Part shown: positions 7,756 through 14,611 of the stretch, one piece after another
How the letters are laid out: each line of letters starts with the position of its first letter
Numbering within the stretch: position 1 is the first letter of the stretch
NCBI GenBank assembly: GCA_021793855.1
Contig: JAJYRY010000003.1
Span: 1-29,101 of the forward strand
Reading direction: 5' to 3'
From: Thermoplasmata archaeon
GTDB lineage: Archaea > Thermoplasmatota > Thermoplasmata > Thermoplasmatales > GCA-001856825
DNA length: 29,101 nt
Translations under genes and position numbers: made by a program
The notes under the pieces: model-generated
What the model saw: the letters and a program-made list of their open reading frames with translations, nothing else
Told to the model about the DNA's origin: nothing
Database searches by the model: none

Positions 7756-8292
7756 ATGACTACTCTAATCGATTCCTTGGAGTACATGATGAATAATTTT
7801 GAAAATCTGAGGGAACTCGACGAAAAGACGGTAGCAGACATATCCCACCAGATCCTGAATTCCAGGAATGTATTCGTATACGGCGTTGGAAGGTCTGGGA
7901 TAGTCGGAAGAATGTTCGCGATGAGGCTTGTACAGTTGGGACTGCAGGCATACTTTGTTGGCGAGACCATTGCACCCGTAGTCACTGGAAAGGATTCTGT
8001 AATTCTACTGTCAGGTACAGGGGAAACTCAAGGAGCGCTTCTTGTTGCACAGATCTGTCGGCGCGTAAATGCAAAGATCATATCCATTACATCATCCACA
8101 GACAACTCCATCTACAAGGCTAGCGACTTCAGGATCGTCCTGAAGACGAACAGGTCTTCCGATCTTGCACCTCTTGGTACATTATTTGAAAGCTCCTCCC
8201 ACATCCTTCTGGACATGATTGTCGCACTTTTGATGAAAATGAAGGGGGAAACAGAGGAAGACCTGAGAAAGAGGCATGCAATCTGGCTATAG
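7756..8292 (+). CDS. hxlB: 6-phospho-3-hexuloisomerase (SIS domain)
   Basis: Interconverts D-arabino-hex-3-ulose 6-phosphate and fructose 6-phosphate in the ribulose monophosphate route; many archaea run this in reverse to make ribulose 5-phosphate. The 178-residue single SIS domain is the usual size. Visible: VFVYGVGRSGIVGRMFAMRL near 36-55 (phosphosugar loop with Ser), ILLSGTGETQGAL near 82-94 (second SIS loop), SITSSTDNSIYKASD near 113, and the C-terminal EEDLRKRHAIWL that corresponds to the family's RHANLE tail with the catalytic histidine. No hexulose-phosphate synthase (hxlA) is adjacent. It may be co-transcribed with tyrS, 33 bases downstream. Another SIS sugar isomerase is possible but the tail favours PHI. 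Confidence 0.88.
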   Translation: MTTLIDSLEYMMNNFENLRELDEKTVADISHQILNSRNVFVYGVGRSGIVGRMFAMRLVQLGLQAYFVGETIAPVVTGKDSVILLSGTGETQGALLVAQICRRVNAKIISITSSTDNSIYKASDFRIVLKTNRSSDLAPLGTLFESSSHILLDMIVALLMKMKGETEEDLRKRHAIWL

Positions 8293-8325
8293 CAACAGTG
8301 AAATAGAGCTACTATCTGCAGAATC

Positions 8326-9333
8326 ATGCTGAAAGACCTGTCCAGGCTGGAATCTGTCGTTCAAGAAGTCATTACGCTCGATGAACTTAGGTCGCTAGAT
8401 GCCGCTAAGGGATATTGCGGATTCGAACCATCAGGTCCATTGCACATTGGGACGGGATTGTACTGGACGAACGTATTCAATATTGCAGCAGAAGCAGGGA
8501 TTGATATGAAAATACTACTGGCAGACTGGCATGCGGCGGTTAACGACAAGTTTGATGGTGACCTAGAAAAAATCAGGAGGAATGCCGAATACATGAAGGA
8601 GGGGTTCATATCCCTCGGTCTCAGTCCGAAGGTTAAGTTCATATATGCATCTGAACTGGTATCCAGCCCGGATTACTGGTCCCTCCTGCTAAGGGTCGCA
8701 AAGTCGCTTACAATATCCAGGATTAAGAGGGCACTTCCAATAATGGGAAGGAGTGAAGAGGATGCAGATAAGGACTCCTCAAAACTTATCTATCCAATGA
8801 TGCAGGCTACAGATATCTTCTACATGGACCTGGACGTAGCTTTTGGAGGCATGGACCAGCGACATGTCCACATGCTCGCAAAGGACATCCACAAGAAGGT
8901 AGGGAAGAAGGGTTTCGTTGCAATTCATGGCCCATTGATTTCGTCCCTAAAGGGGGGAAATAGAATGGATCCACTGAACAAGATGAGCAAGAGCAAGGCA
9001 GACTCAGCCATTTTCATCCACGACTCGCCAGAGGAGATTTCTAGGAAGATTAGATCTGCATTCTGCCCGGAGAGGACAGTAGAGGGGAATCCAATACTTC
9101 AAATTTTCAGGAACGTCATATTTAATTTCTACAACGACGGAGGGGTTAAGGTCGGCAATAGGGATGAATATGGAAGTTATAAGGAACTTGAGCATGACTT
9201 TATAGAAGGGAGGATACATCCATCAGATCTGAAGGAATCCCTTTCATCAAAAATCACGGAAATACTTGAGCCGTCTAGGAAGTATTTTCAGGCTGACGAG
9301 AGGAGAAGAGAATTAATGGAGGAATTCAAATGA
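8326..9333 (+). CDS. tyrS: Tyrosyl-tRNA synthetase (archaeal type)
   Basis: Class I synthetase charging tRNA(Tyr). The 335 residues match the short archaeal/eukaryal core type without a bacterial S4 domain. Signatures: GFEPSGPLHIGTG at 32-44 (HIGH motif as PLHIG), YPMMQATDIFYMDLDVAFGG at 156-175 with Asp163 in the tyrosine pocket, GMDQRHVHMLAKDI at 175-188, and NKMSKSKA at 218-225 (KMSKS). The start ATG at 8326 follows the hexuloisomerase by 33 bases. Its TGA shares bases with the ATG of the deoxyhypusine synthase gene (ATGA at 9330-9333), so the two are coupled. TrpRS is the only close alternative; the DQRxxHML segment and short length favour TyrRS. Confidence 0.94.
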   Translation: MLKDLSRLESVVQEVITLDELRSLDAAKGYCGFEPSGPLHIGTGLYWTNVFNIAAEAGIDMKILLADWHAAVNDKFDGDLEKIRRNAEYMKEGFISLGLSPKVKFIYASELVSSPDYWSLLLRVAKSLTISRIKRALPIMGRSEEDADKDSSKLIYPMMQATDIFYMDLDVAFGGMDQRHVHMLAKDIHKKVGKKGFVAIHGPLISSLKGGNRMDPLNKMSKSKADSAIFIHDSPEEISRKIRSAFCPERTVEGNPILQIFRNVIFNFYNDGGVKVGNRDEYGSYKELEHDFIEGRIHPSDLKESLSSKITEILEPSRKYFQADERRRELMEEFK

Positions 9334-10241
9334 AGCCGGTTGAAGACATTAGGACAAGGAAAGGAATGAAAGTATCGGAACTAGTTGATATGTTCAAGAA
9401 CTCCGGAGGTTTCACGGCTCCAAAACTTGGGGCAGCAGTGGAATTGATCAAGGAGATGAGGCGAAAGAAAGTTGAGACATTCCTAAGTTTCACTGCAGAC
9501 ATTGTATCAACTGGAACCAGGGGGGCCATTGTAGACCTGATCAATTCGGGATCAGTCAATCACATCATAACTACAGCCGGAACGGTGGATCATGACCTAG
9601 CGAGAAGCTACAAGAACTACTATCGTGGTGATTTCATGTTGAACGATGGGCAGTTGCTCAAGGAAAAGAAGTACAGGCTGGGGAACGTGGTAATTCCCCA
9701 AGATCATTACGGCAAGGTAGTAGAGGAGAAGATGATGCCTTTTCTTGAAAGGGAGTATCAGAAGAAAAAGAAATGGGCGATAAGCGACCTCTTGCACGAT
9801 CTTGGAAGGGAGATGAAGAAGAATTCCATAATCAATTCTGCGTATGAAAAAGGTGTAGACATCTATATCCCTGGATACACGGATGGGTCATTTGGTTCAC
9901 AGTTGTGGTCTTTCTGGGAAATGAACAGGGATTTTGCGATAGATTCATTGGAAGATGAGCACAGGTTGAGTGAAATTATGTTCAATTCTTCCAAGGGAAA
10001 GATGGGTGCGATCATAATAGGAGGTGGCATATCGAAACATCACGTCATTTGGTGGAACCAGTTCAGGGGTGGTCTTGATTATGCGGTTTACATTACAACG
10101 GCACAGGAGTTTGATGGGAGCCTCTCCGGAGCACAGCCTAGGGAAGCAGTATCATGGGGGAAAATCAAGCCCAGAGCCAAGCAGGTATTGATTGAGGGTG
10201 AAGCTACCGTTATACTTCCGTTGATAGTTGCCTCATTATGA
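9330..10241 (+). CDS. dys: Deoxyhypusine synthase
   Basis: Uses NAD and spermidine to place an aminobutyl group on one lysine of translation factor aIF5A, the first step of hypusine formation. The 303 residues fit the archaeal enzyme. Seen: FLSFTADIVSTGTRG near 51-65 (NAD-binding), TTAGTVDHDLARS at 81-93, IPGYTDGSFGSQLW at 180-193, IIIGGGISKHHV at 228-239 with Lys236 as the intermediate-forming lysine, and EFDGSLSGAQPREAVSWGKI near the C-terminus (spermidine/NAD site). The start ATG overlaps the tyrS stop and is preceded by a strong GGAGG at 9318-9322. It ends three bases before the convergent DTD2 gene. The aIF5A substrate gene is not in the window. Confidence 0.95.
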   Translation: MKPVEDIRTRKGMKVSELVDMFKNSGGFTAPKLGAAVELIKEMRRKKVETFLSFTADIVSTGTRGAIVDLINSGSVNHIITTAGTVDHDLARSYKNYYRGDFMLNDGQLLKEKKYRLGNVVIPQDHYGKVVEEKMMPFLEREYQKKKKWAISDLLHDLGREMKKNSIINSAYEKGVDIYIPGYTDGSFGSQLWSFWEMNRDFAIDSLEDEHRLSEIMFNSSKGKMGAIIIGGGISKHHVIWWNQFRGGLDYAVYITTAQEFDGSLSGAQPREAVSWGKIKPRAKQVLIEGEATVILPLIVASL

Positions 10242-10244
10242 TGC

Positions 10245-10985
10245 CTACACGAATTTATAACTGAGCGAAACAGAGTCAAGCATCTTCTTCAGTGAATTCT
10301 TCTGAAGAGAGTCGAACGACTTGTTCTCTATGAGGAACCCTTGTGCCCCTAGAGTCTTGTTATACATTTCCAGGAGAGCATCAGGAGTCAGGGCAGCGAA
10401 TCGGTACTTTGAGGCTATATGCCCGATGGCAATTTTTTCGCCCACGGCTATCTTTGTGAATTTACTTGAATAGTGCAACCCTCCGATCCCGCAGTAAACC
10501 TCAGCATCCTCGTCGAATGATTCATAAATAGACCTTGCAACAAGATATCCAACATCTCTATCCCCATACTCGATATCGCTCGACCCGATTTCAACAAAAA
10601 CAATAGGATTCTCGGAAAAAGGACCGTGGTGCGTTGCCTCATATGTGACCTGGTAGTCTAGACCTTTTGCATACTTTGTTATGTTCAACAGTACCCCTCT
10701 TGCGTACCTGGCATCATAAGGAGCCATTTTGTTCTTCTCACCGCCAAGGTCGTTAGTGTCAAAATTTCCGGCAGCATGTACAGTGAGACTCCTGACATTC
10801 TTCATACTCTTGTGCTGGCTTGGTATTATTATTAGTTCACCCTTTGCAGCATTCACCTCCCTTTCGGGGTAATCGTGATAAACAGGATGATCTCCAAGCT
10901 CAGTTACATCAACTGAGAAATTTTTCTCAAGGAAGTAACTGATATTTCTGCCAGCAACATCATCGCTGCCATAGACTACTTTCAT
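10245..10985 (-). CDS. dtdA: D-aminoacyl-tRNA deacylase, archaeal DTD2 type
   Basis: Hydrolyses D-aminoacyl-tRNAs (D-Tyr-tRNA and others), a chirality checkpoint in translation. From the ATG at 10985 it is 246 residues. DTD2 features: an N-terminal MKVVYGSDDVAGRNI strand and loop, SLTVHAAGNFDTNDLGG near 90-106, VTYEATHHGPFSENPIVFVE near 136-155 (conserved Glu-x-Thr-His-His-Gly-Pro), and CGIGGLHYSSKFT near 189 (GGxHYxxKF). An upstream in-frame start at 11069 is rejected because it would overlap the divergent phosphoribosyltransferase gene and because a TATA-like box sits about 26 bases before 10985. It converges on the tyrS-dys pair with a three-base gap, which places the deacylase beside a synthetase whose mistakes it can clear. 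Confidence 0.93.
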   Translation of the reverse strand: MKVVYGSDDVAGRNISYFLEKNFSVDVTELGDHPVYHDYPEREVNAAKGELIIIPSQHKSMKNVRSLTVHAAGNFDTNDLGGEKNKMAPYDARYARGVLLNITKYAKGLDYQVTYEATHHGPFSENPIVFVEIGSSDIEYGDRDVGYLVARSIYESFDEDAEVYCGIGGLHYSSKFTKIAVGEKIAIGHIASKYRFAALTPDALLEMYNKTLGAQGFLIENKSFDSLQKNSLKKMLDSVSLSYKFV

Positions 10986-11002
10986 CGATCTTGATTGAAG
11001 AA

Positions 11003-11016
11003 TGAAATTAAATGCT
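11003..11016 (-). promoter_or_regulatory. TATA-like box for DTD2
   Basis: The reverse strand reads GCATTTAATTTC, centred near 11010, 25-26 bases before the ATG at 10985. It decides the start of the DTD2 gene. Confidence 0.5.
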
Positions 11017-11070
11017 TTTCCAAGGGTGCTACGGCAAATAATCATCCTTCCAATAATTAGACTCTGCAAG

Positions 11071-11081
11071 AACTTAAATAA
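11071..11081 (+). promoter_or_regulatory. TATA-like box for the phosphoribosyltransferase gene
   Basis: AACTTAAATAA is centred near 11076, predicting transcription to begin around 11102, between the two candidate ATGs at 11098 and 11107. The two divergent promoters here are only about 65 bases apart. Confidence 0.4.
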
Positions 11082-11097
11082 AGAAAAACACTACAAA

Positions 11098-11757
11098 ATG
11101 ATAATAATGGGCTTCCAAAAGGTCCCTTCAAGAGTTGTAAGTTGGGAAGAGATTGAAAGGTGGGCAGAAATAATCGTTGAAGAAATTGGCGACTTCAAAT
11201 TCGACTGCGTAATATCTGTCATTAGAGGGGGGCTAGTCCCTGCGAGGATAGTCGCAGACTATCTGAGCATTAAGGATATATTCACTCTTAAGACAGAACA
11301 CTGGGGCATCACAGCCACGCCGGACGGAAAGGCCACAGTAACTTACCCGATAGTGAAGGACCTCGATGGAAGGTCTGTCCTTGTAGTGGACGACATAACA
11401 GATACCGGTCAGTCACTTAAACTCGCGATAGAGGCAACGAAACAGAAGAATGCCAGTGTTGTAAAAAGCGCTACATTTCTCCACATAAAGAGATCTGAAA
11501 TTGAGCCGGATTACTACGCAGAAGAGGTTACCGAAGAGAACTGGAAGTGGTTCATTTTCCCATGGAACAGAAGAGAGGATATAAGGAATCTGATTTTAAA
11601 TTGTACCGCAGGAACTTCGACAACGGACGATATAATGACATGCCTACAAATGAAGAATGACCTCTTCATATCAAAGAGAGAATTTCAAGAGACTGTTTCG
11701 TGGCTAGAGCACCATGGCAGGATAAAGGTCGAAAAGGGGAAGATATCAAAGACCTAA
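11098..11757 (+). CDS. Type I phosphoribosyltransferase with C-terminal extension
   Basis: A purine/xanthine-type phosphoribosyltransferase of the COG2236 kind; it would transfer a 5-phosphoribosyl group to a base, probably for purine salvage. From ATG 11098 it is 219 residues (216 from ATG 11107, which the promoter favours slightly). Seen: ISVIRGGLVPARIVADYL near 39-56 (PPi loop), then VLVVDDITDTGQS at 95-107, the PRPP-binding motif with its two aspartates. After the catalytic domain (about 160 residues, ending near FIFPWNRREDI) there is an additional segment of about 50-60 residues, with EFQETVSWLEHHGRIKVEKG at its end, that reads like a small winged helix. The substrate base cannot be told. 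Its stop overlaps the convergent arcC stop by four bases. Confidence 0.85.
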   Translation: MIIMGFQKVPSRVVSWEEIERWAEIIVEEIGDFKFDCVISVIRGGLVPARIVADYLSIKDIFTLKTEHWGITATPDGKATVTYPIVKDLDGRSVLVVDDITDTGQSLKLAIEATKQKNASVVKSATFLHIKRSEIEPDYYAEEVTEENWKWFIFPWNRREDIRNLILNCTAGTSTTDDIMTCLQMKNDLFISKREFQETVSWLEHHGRIKVEKGKISKT

Positions 11758-12683
11758 GCAGTGATTATAGTTCCCGCTGTTCCCCTGAGGGCAAGCATCA
11801 TATTCTCAGCGTTAGTTATTATAGCCTTCCTTCCAGTTCCCTCAACAAAATTTAAGGCCGCATCTATCTTCGGAAGCATGCTTCCTGAAGCGAAATGGCC
11901 TTCAGACCTCAGCTTCTTTATTTCATCCGCTTCAATTGTTCCCAGTTTTTGCTTGTTGGGCTTATTGAAATTTATGTAGGCTGCGTCTACAGCTGTCAGA
12001 ATTATAAATAGGTCCGTGTTAAGCTTTACTGCCAAGAGGGCTGATGCCAGATCTTTATCAATGACAGCCTCAATTCCAGAATAGCCACCATCTGACTTGA
12101 CTACTGGGATACCTCCACCTCCAACTGCGATCGGTACAAACCTTTCGTTCATCAGGTACTTTATCTGCTCGAACTCCACAATATCAACTGGAATGGGTGA
12201 TGGGACAACCCTTCTGTACCCACGACCTGCATCTTCCTTCATCACGAATCCGTTGTTGGATTCGAGTACTCTTGCTTCATCCCTTGTGTAGTACTTCCCT
12301 ACAGGCTTTGTCGGATTCTTGAATGCAGGGTCATCCTTCTCGACAACAGTTCTAGTGATCAGTGTAGCAACTTTCTTTTTTATCCCAAATTCGTTGAAAA
12401 CCTTCTGGAAAGAAGTCTGAAGGAAATACCCAATGTTTCCCTGAGACATTGCACCGCAAACGTCTAGTGGCATTGCAGGGCTCACGGAGCTTGAAAACTC
12501 ATTCTGAAGAAGTATTGCTCCAACTTGAGGTCCATTGCCGTGAGTCAGAACAACTTCATTTTCCCTGAAGAACTCAGAAGTCTTTCTGGCTGTCAGTTCT
12601 GCCCTGTAAATCTGTTCTTCCGCAGTTCCCCTGTCGTATTTTTCTAACAACGCGTTGCCGCCTACAGCTAGAGTTGCTCTCAT
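11754..12683 (-). CDS. arcC: Carbamate kinase
   Basis: Interconverts carbamoyl phosphate plus ADP with carbamate plus ATP, usually to gain ATP from arginine or allantoin breakdown, or to make carbamoyl phosphate. The 309 residues match the family. Motifs of the amino-acid-kinase fold: LAVGGNALLEK at 5-15, VLTHGNGPQVGAILLQNE near 44-61, AVGGGGIPVV near 191, GIEAVIDKDLASALLA near 208-223 and GSMLPKIDAA near 267-276. The ATG at 12683 has a weak TATA-like ACTTAAGTC at 12700-12708. No arginine deiminase, ornithine carbamoyltransferase or transporter is next to it. The last codons overlap the end of the phosphoribosyltransferase gene on the other strand (11754-11757). Confidence 0.95.
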   Translation of the reverse strand: MRATLAVGGNALLEKYDRGTAEEQIYRAELTARKTSEFFRENEVVLTHGNGPQVGAILLQNEFSSSVSPAMPLDVCGAMSQGNIGYFLQTSFQKVFNEFGIKKKVATLITRTVVEKDDPAFKNPTKPVGKYYTRDEARVLESNNGFVMKEDAGRGYRRVVPSPIPVDIVEFEQIKYLMNERFVPIAVGGGGIPVVKSDGGYSGIEAVIDKDLASALLAVKLNTDLFIILTAVDAAYINFNKPNKQKLGTIEADEIKKLRSEGHFASGSMLPKIDAALNFVEGTGRKAIITNAENMMLALRGTAGTIITA

Positions 12684-12730
12684 TGATTCACCAAGAGAAG
12701 ACTTAAGTCCTTACGTCCTAATGAAAATTA

Positions 12731-12773
12731 CCCATATTGGTTCTATAGGGCGCGGGTTAGATCAACCTATGGG
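12731..12773. repeat. Intergenic inverted repeat between arcC and the hydrolase gene
   Basis: CCCATATTGGTT at 12731-12742 can pair with AACCTATGGG at 12764-12773: ten base pairs with a two-base bulge and a 21-base loop. A second GGTT inside the loop (12754-12757) can pair with the same AACC, so two hairpins compete. It lies in the 183-base divergent gap, about 48 bases upstream of arcC and 90 upstream of the hydrolase. It could be an operator, a hairpin in a leader RNA, or chance. Confidence 0.45.
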
Positions 12774-12866
12774 AAATCAGTGTAAATCTCTTGGATCGCG
12801 ACATTTTGTTCACTGAGCTATACAATTTCTAAATAGTAGGTGCTTGATATTCTAAGACTGGTAAAC

Positions 12867-13568
12867 ATGAAAACTTTTGTTCTTGTGCCTGGTGCGTGGT
12901 TGGGTGCTTGGGTTTGGAATAAGGTTACTCCCTTGCTGGAAAGGGAAGGTAATATCGTATTCCCCATAACACTCACCGGAATGGGGGAGAGGGTGCATCT
13001 CTATTCTAACGAGTTTGGAATTGAAACGACAGTAAGAGACATATTGAACGTGATAAAGTTCAACCAAATGAAAGATGTCATCCTGGTTGGTCACAGTTTC
13101 GCATCAAAGGTCGTAGCATCTGTAGTAGACAGGATATCTGAAAGGATAAAGATGATAATATATCTGGATACATTCAGGCCTGAAAAAGTAAGGACCCCAC
13201 AGTTGAGTTTTATCCCTGATGAATTCGGCGAGCTGGGCCAATGGCAAACTACGGTCCCATTCACGGATAACGTTCTGAAGATGATAGGGGATGATGTCGC
13301 TGGTGATGACAAGGAATGGATGCACTCTCTTGCTACTCCCTGGCCCCTAAGATACGCTACTGACCCGATAGTACTGTCAGAGAAATTTGATGCTGTCAAG
13401 AGTGCGCATATATTTTGCACAAGGAGCGGGAGCGATGTCAACGAGTTAATTGCTGGGAAATGGGGCAAAATAGAGGGAGACTACAAGATAATTGATTCGG
13501 GACATTTTCCCATGGTGACAAAGCCCGATGAAACGGCAAAAGCTTTACTGGAACTATCCGGGGGATGA
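12867..13568 (+). CDS. Alpha/beta hydrolase, methylesterase/hydroxynitrile-lyase-like
   Basis: A 233-residue alpha/beta-fold hydrolase from the ATG at 12867; an upstream in-frame GTG at 12840 adds nine residues outside the fold. It begins directly with MKTFVLVPGAWLGAWVWNKV, in which the oxyanion-hole region GAWLGAW follows the first strand; the nucleophile elbow VGHSFAS is at 74-80 with Ser77, and the C-terminal SGHFPMVTKPDE at 211-222 supplies His213. ITLTGMGERVHL at 34-45 is typical of the bacterial relatives of plant methylesterases and hydroxynitrile lyases. Likely an esterase acting on a small ester or amide; the substrate is unknown. No signal peptide. A TATA-like TTTCTAAATAG at 12826-12836 fits a short leader. 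Standing alone among housekeeping genes, it may be accessory. Confidence 0.87.
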   Translation: MKTFVLVPGAWLGAWVWNKVTPLLEREGNIVFPITLTGMGERVHLYSNEFGIETTVRDILNVIKFNQMKDVILVGHSFASKVVASVVDRISERIKMIIYLDTFRPEKVRTPQLSFIPDEFGELGQWQTTVPFTDNVLKMIGDDVAGDDKEWMHSLATPWPLRYATDPIVLSEKFDAVKSAHIFCTRSGSDVNELIAGKWGKIEGDYKIIDSGHFPMVTKPDETAKALLELSGG

Positions 13569-13617
13569 TTTCATTTCAAACTGTAAGAGCGTTATTCAAT
13601 GGCATCATCTTGTGGAT

Positions 13618-14232
13618 TCATTTCAGGATCTTTCCAGTCATTAGATACCAGACGACCAGGTCCATTATTCCTGGTTCGAGATGGTGTCTTGCTGAAATTT
13701 CCAGGAATAATTTCTCCTCTCTCTCATAATCCTTTCTGTTCCTAACCTTCACTTCCCTCCCAAAGTAGTTTGACAGGAATCTCTGTATGTGCTTGTCCAG
13801 AATTGGATATTGGAAATAACCTGTATTCCTCAAAAAGTGGGAGGCTTCCTTCATCCCGATTCCCATGTAATTCTCGACGAGCAGGTTCCTCCTGTCCTTT
13901 GATCTCAGTATTCCTGGCAATAGTCCTTTCTTTTTGTAATTCTCTGCGATAAATCGTGATCTTGTGTTAGGAAATCTGTAATGGCATCTGATGAGGCTCC
14001 TTCTAAGACTCTCTTTGTCGTACTTTTGTATCCCGTCCAGATATTCCTGGCATTTAAGCCCCATCTCCGCTGAAGTGTTTGCGGTAAGTGTACAGAAGAC
14101 AAGTTCTGAAAACTTATCATCTAAACTGGCCACTTTCTTGGCAGAGAACTCCCGCTTCCTTTCTTTGATAATTCCAAATATTGACCTATCGGAGATGACG
14201 GAATTTATTTCACCATCCAGGGATTCTAGCAT
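13618..14232 (-). CDS. ogg: N-glycosylase/DNA lyase, OGG2 type
   Basis: Base-excision repair enzyme that removes 8-oxoguanine from DNA and can cut the strand by beta-elimination. The 204 residues match the compact archaeal OGG2 family. Seen: LVFCTLTANTSAEMGLKC near 44-61, a helix-hairpin-helix NYMGIGMKEASHFLRNTG at 121-138 with Lys128 as the Schiff-base lysine, YPILDKHI at 142-149 with the catalytic Asp146, and the family-typical tail DLVVWYLMTGKILK. The ATG at 14232 lies three bases after the start predicted from a TATA-like box at 14257-14266. It converges with the hydrolase gene, with a 49-base gap, and diverges from the winged-helix operon. Confidence 0.92.
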   Translation of the reverse strand: MLESLDGEINSVISDRSIFGIIKERKREFSAKKVASLDDKFSELVFCTLTANTSAEMGLKCQEYLDGIQKYDKESLRRSLIRCHYRFPNTRSRFIAENYKKKGLLPGILRSKDRRNLLVENYMGIGMKEASHFLRNTGYFQYPILDKHIQRFLSNYFGREVKVRNRKDYEREEKLFLEISARHHLEPGIMDLVVWYLMTGKILK

Positions 14233-14256
14233 CTAAATTGCCATGCTTTCGACAAT

Positions 14257-14266
14257 CTATATTTTA
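14257..14266 (-). promoter_or_regulatory. TATA-like box for ogg
   Basis: The reverse strand reads TAAAATATAG, centred near 14261, about 29 bases before the ATG at 14232, implying an almost leaderless transcript. Confidence 0.5.
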
Positions 14267-14341
14267 CGTTTCTTTGTCATATCTTGAAAGTGCACGTTCT
14301 AAATAAAAGCATACGACGAGAGAGATGCGATTTAATATGCG

Positions 14342-14370
14342 TTGTACACAATTATATTTATATTTAATAG
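14342..14370 (+). promoter_or_regulatory. Promoter of the winged-helix/DUF373 operon with a small dyad
   Basis: ATTATATTTATATTTAATA at 14351-14369 is the TATA region, 26-35 bases before the ATG at 14396. Directly upstream lies TTGTACACAA (14342-14351), whose outer four bases on each side are complementary, in the place of a BRE or an operator. A GGTGA six bases before the ATG (14385-14389) is a likely ribosome-binding site. The encoded winged-helix protein could bind the dyad; that is inference. Confidence 0.45.
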
Positions 14371-14395
14371 TTATACATTACTCCGGTGAATATTA

Positions 14396-14611
14396 ATGGG
14401 CGATCTTACACCACCCGCTCAGAAAGTTTATGATTCCCTCAAGCGACTAGGTTCAACTTCAGAAGACAAGCTGAAGACTGCCGACGATATAATGAAGGCC
14501 AGTTCAATGGGCAAGGGACTGGTTACAAATGCACTCCAAGAGCTTCAGAATAAAGGATATGTAAAGAGAGTAGTTAGGCAGAAGAGTGCGGGGTACTTCG
14601 TAGTCAAATGA
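14396..14611 (+). CDS. Small winged-helix DNA-binding protein
   Basis: A 71-residue protein consisting of one winged helix: a first helix PAQKVYDSLKRLG (7-19), a helix-turn-helix around KTADDIMKASSMGKGLVTNALQELQNKG (split by a glycine-lysine turn, 27-54) and a wing YVKRVVRQKSAGYFVV (55-70). It resembles small archaeal MarR/ArsR-like transcription regulators and the 'remodel-the-next-gene' regulators at operon heads; the exact family is not clear. It has a strong TATA box and a GGTGA ribosome-binding site. The stop overlaps the start of the DUF373 gene (ATGA at 14608-14611), so it is the first gene of the operon and probably acts on that operon. Confidence 0.78.
   Translation: MGDLTPPAQKVYDSLKRLGSTSEDKLKTADDIMKASSMGKGLVTNALQELQNKGYVKRVVRQKSAGYFVVK

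Noticed and set aside
11002..11097. Upstream extension of the phosphoribosyltransferase (32 codons)
   Set aside because: It contains the divergent promoters and has no similarity to the family; ATG 11098 or 11107 is the better start.
12743..12773. tRNA-like T-arm (GGGTTAGATCAACCT) in the arcC/hydrolase gap
   Set aside because: No acceptor, D or anticodon arms can be built around it, and the TTC consensus of the loop is missing.
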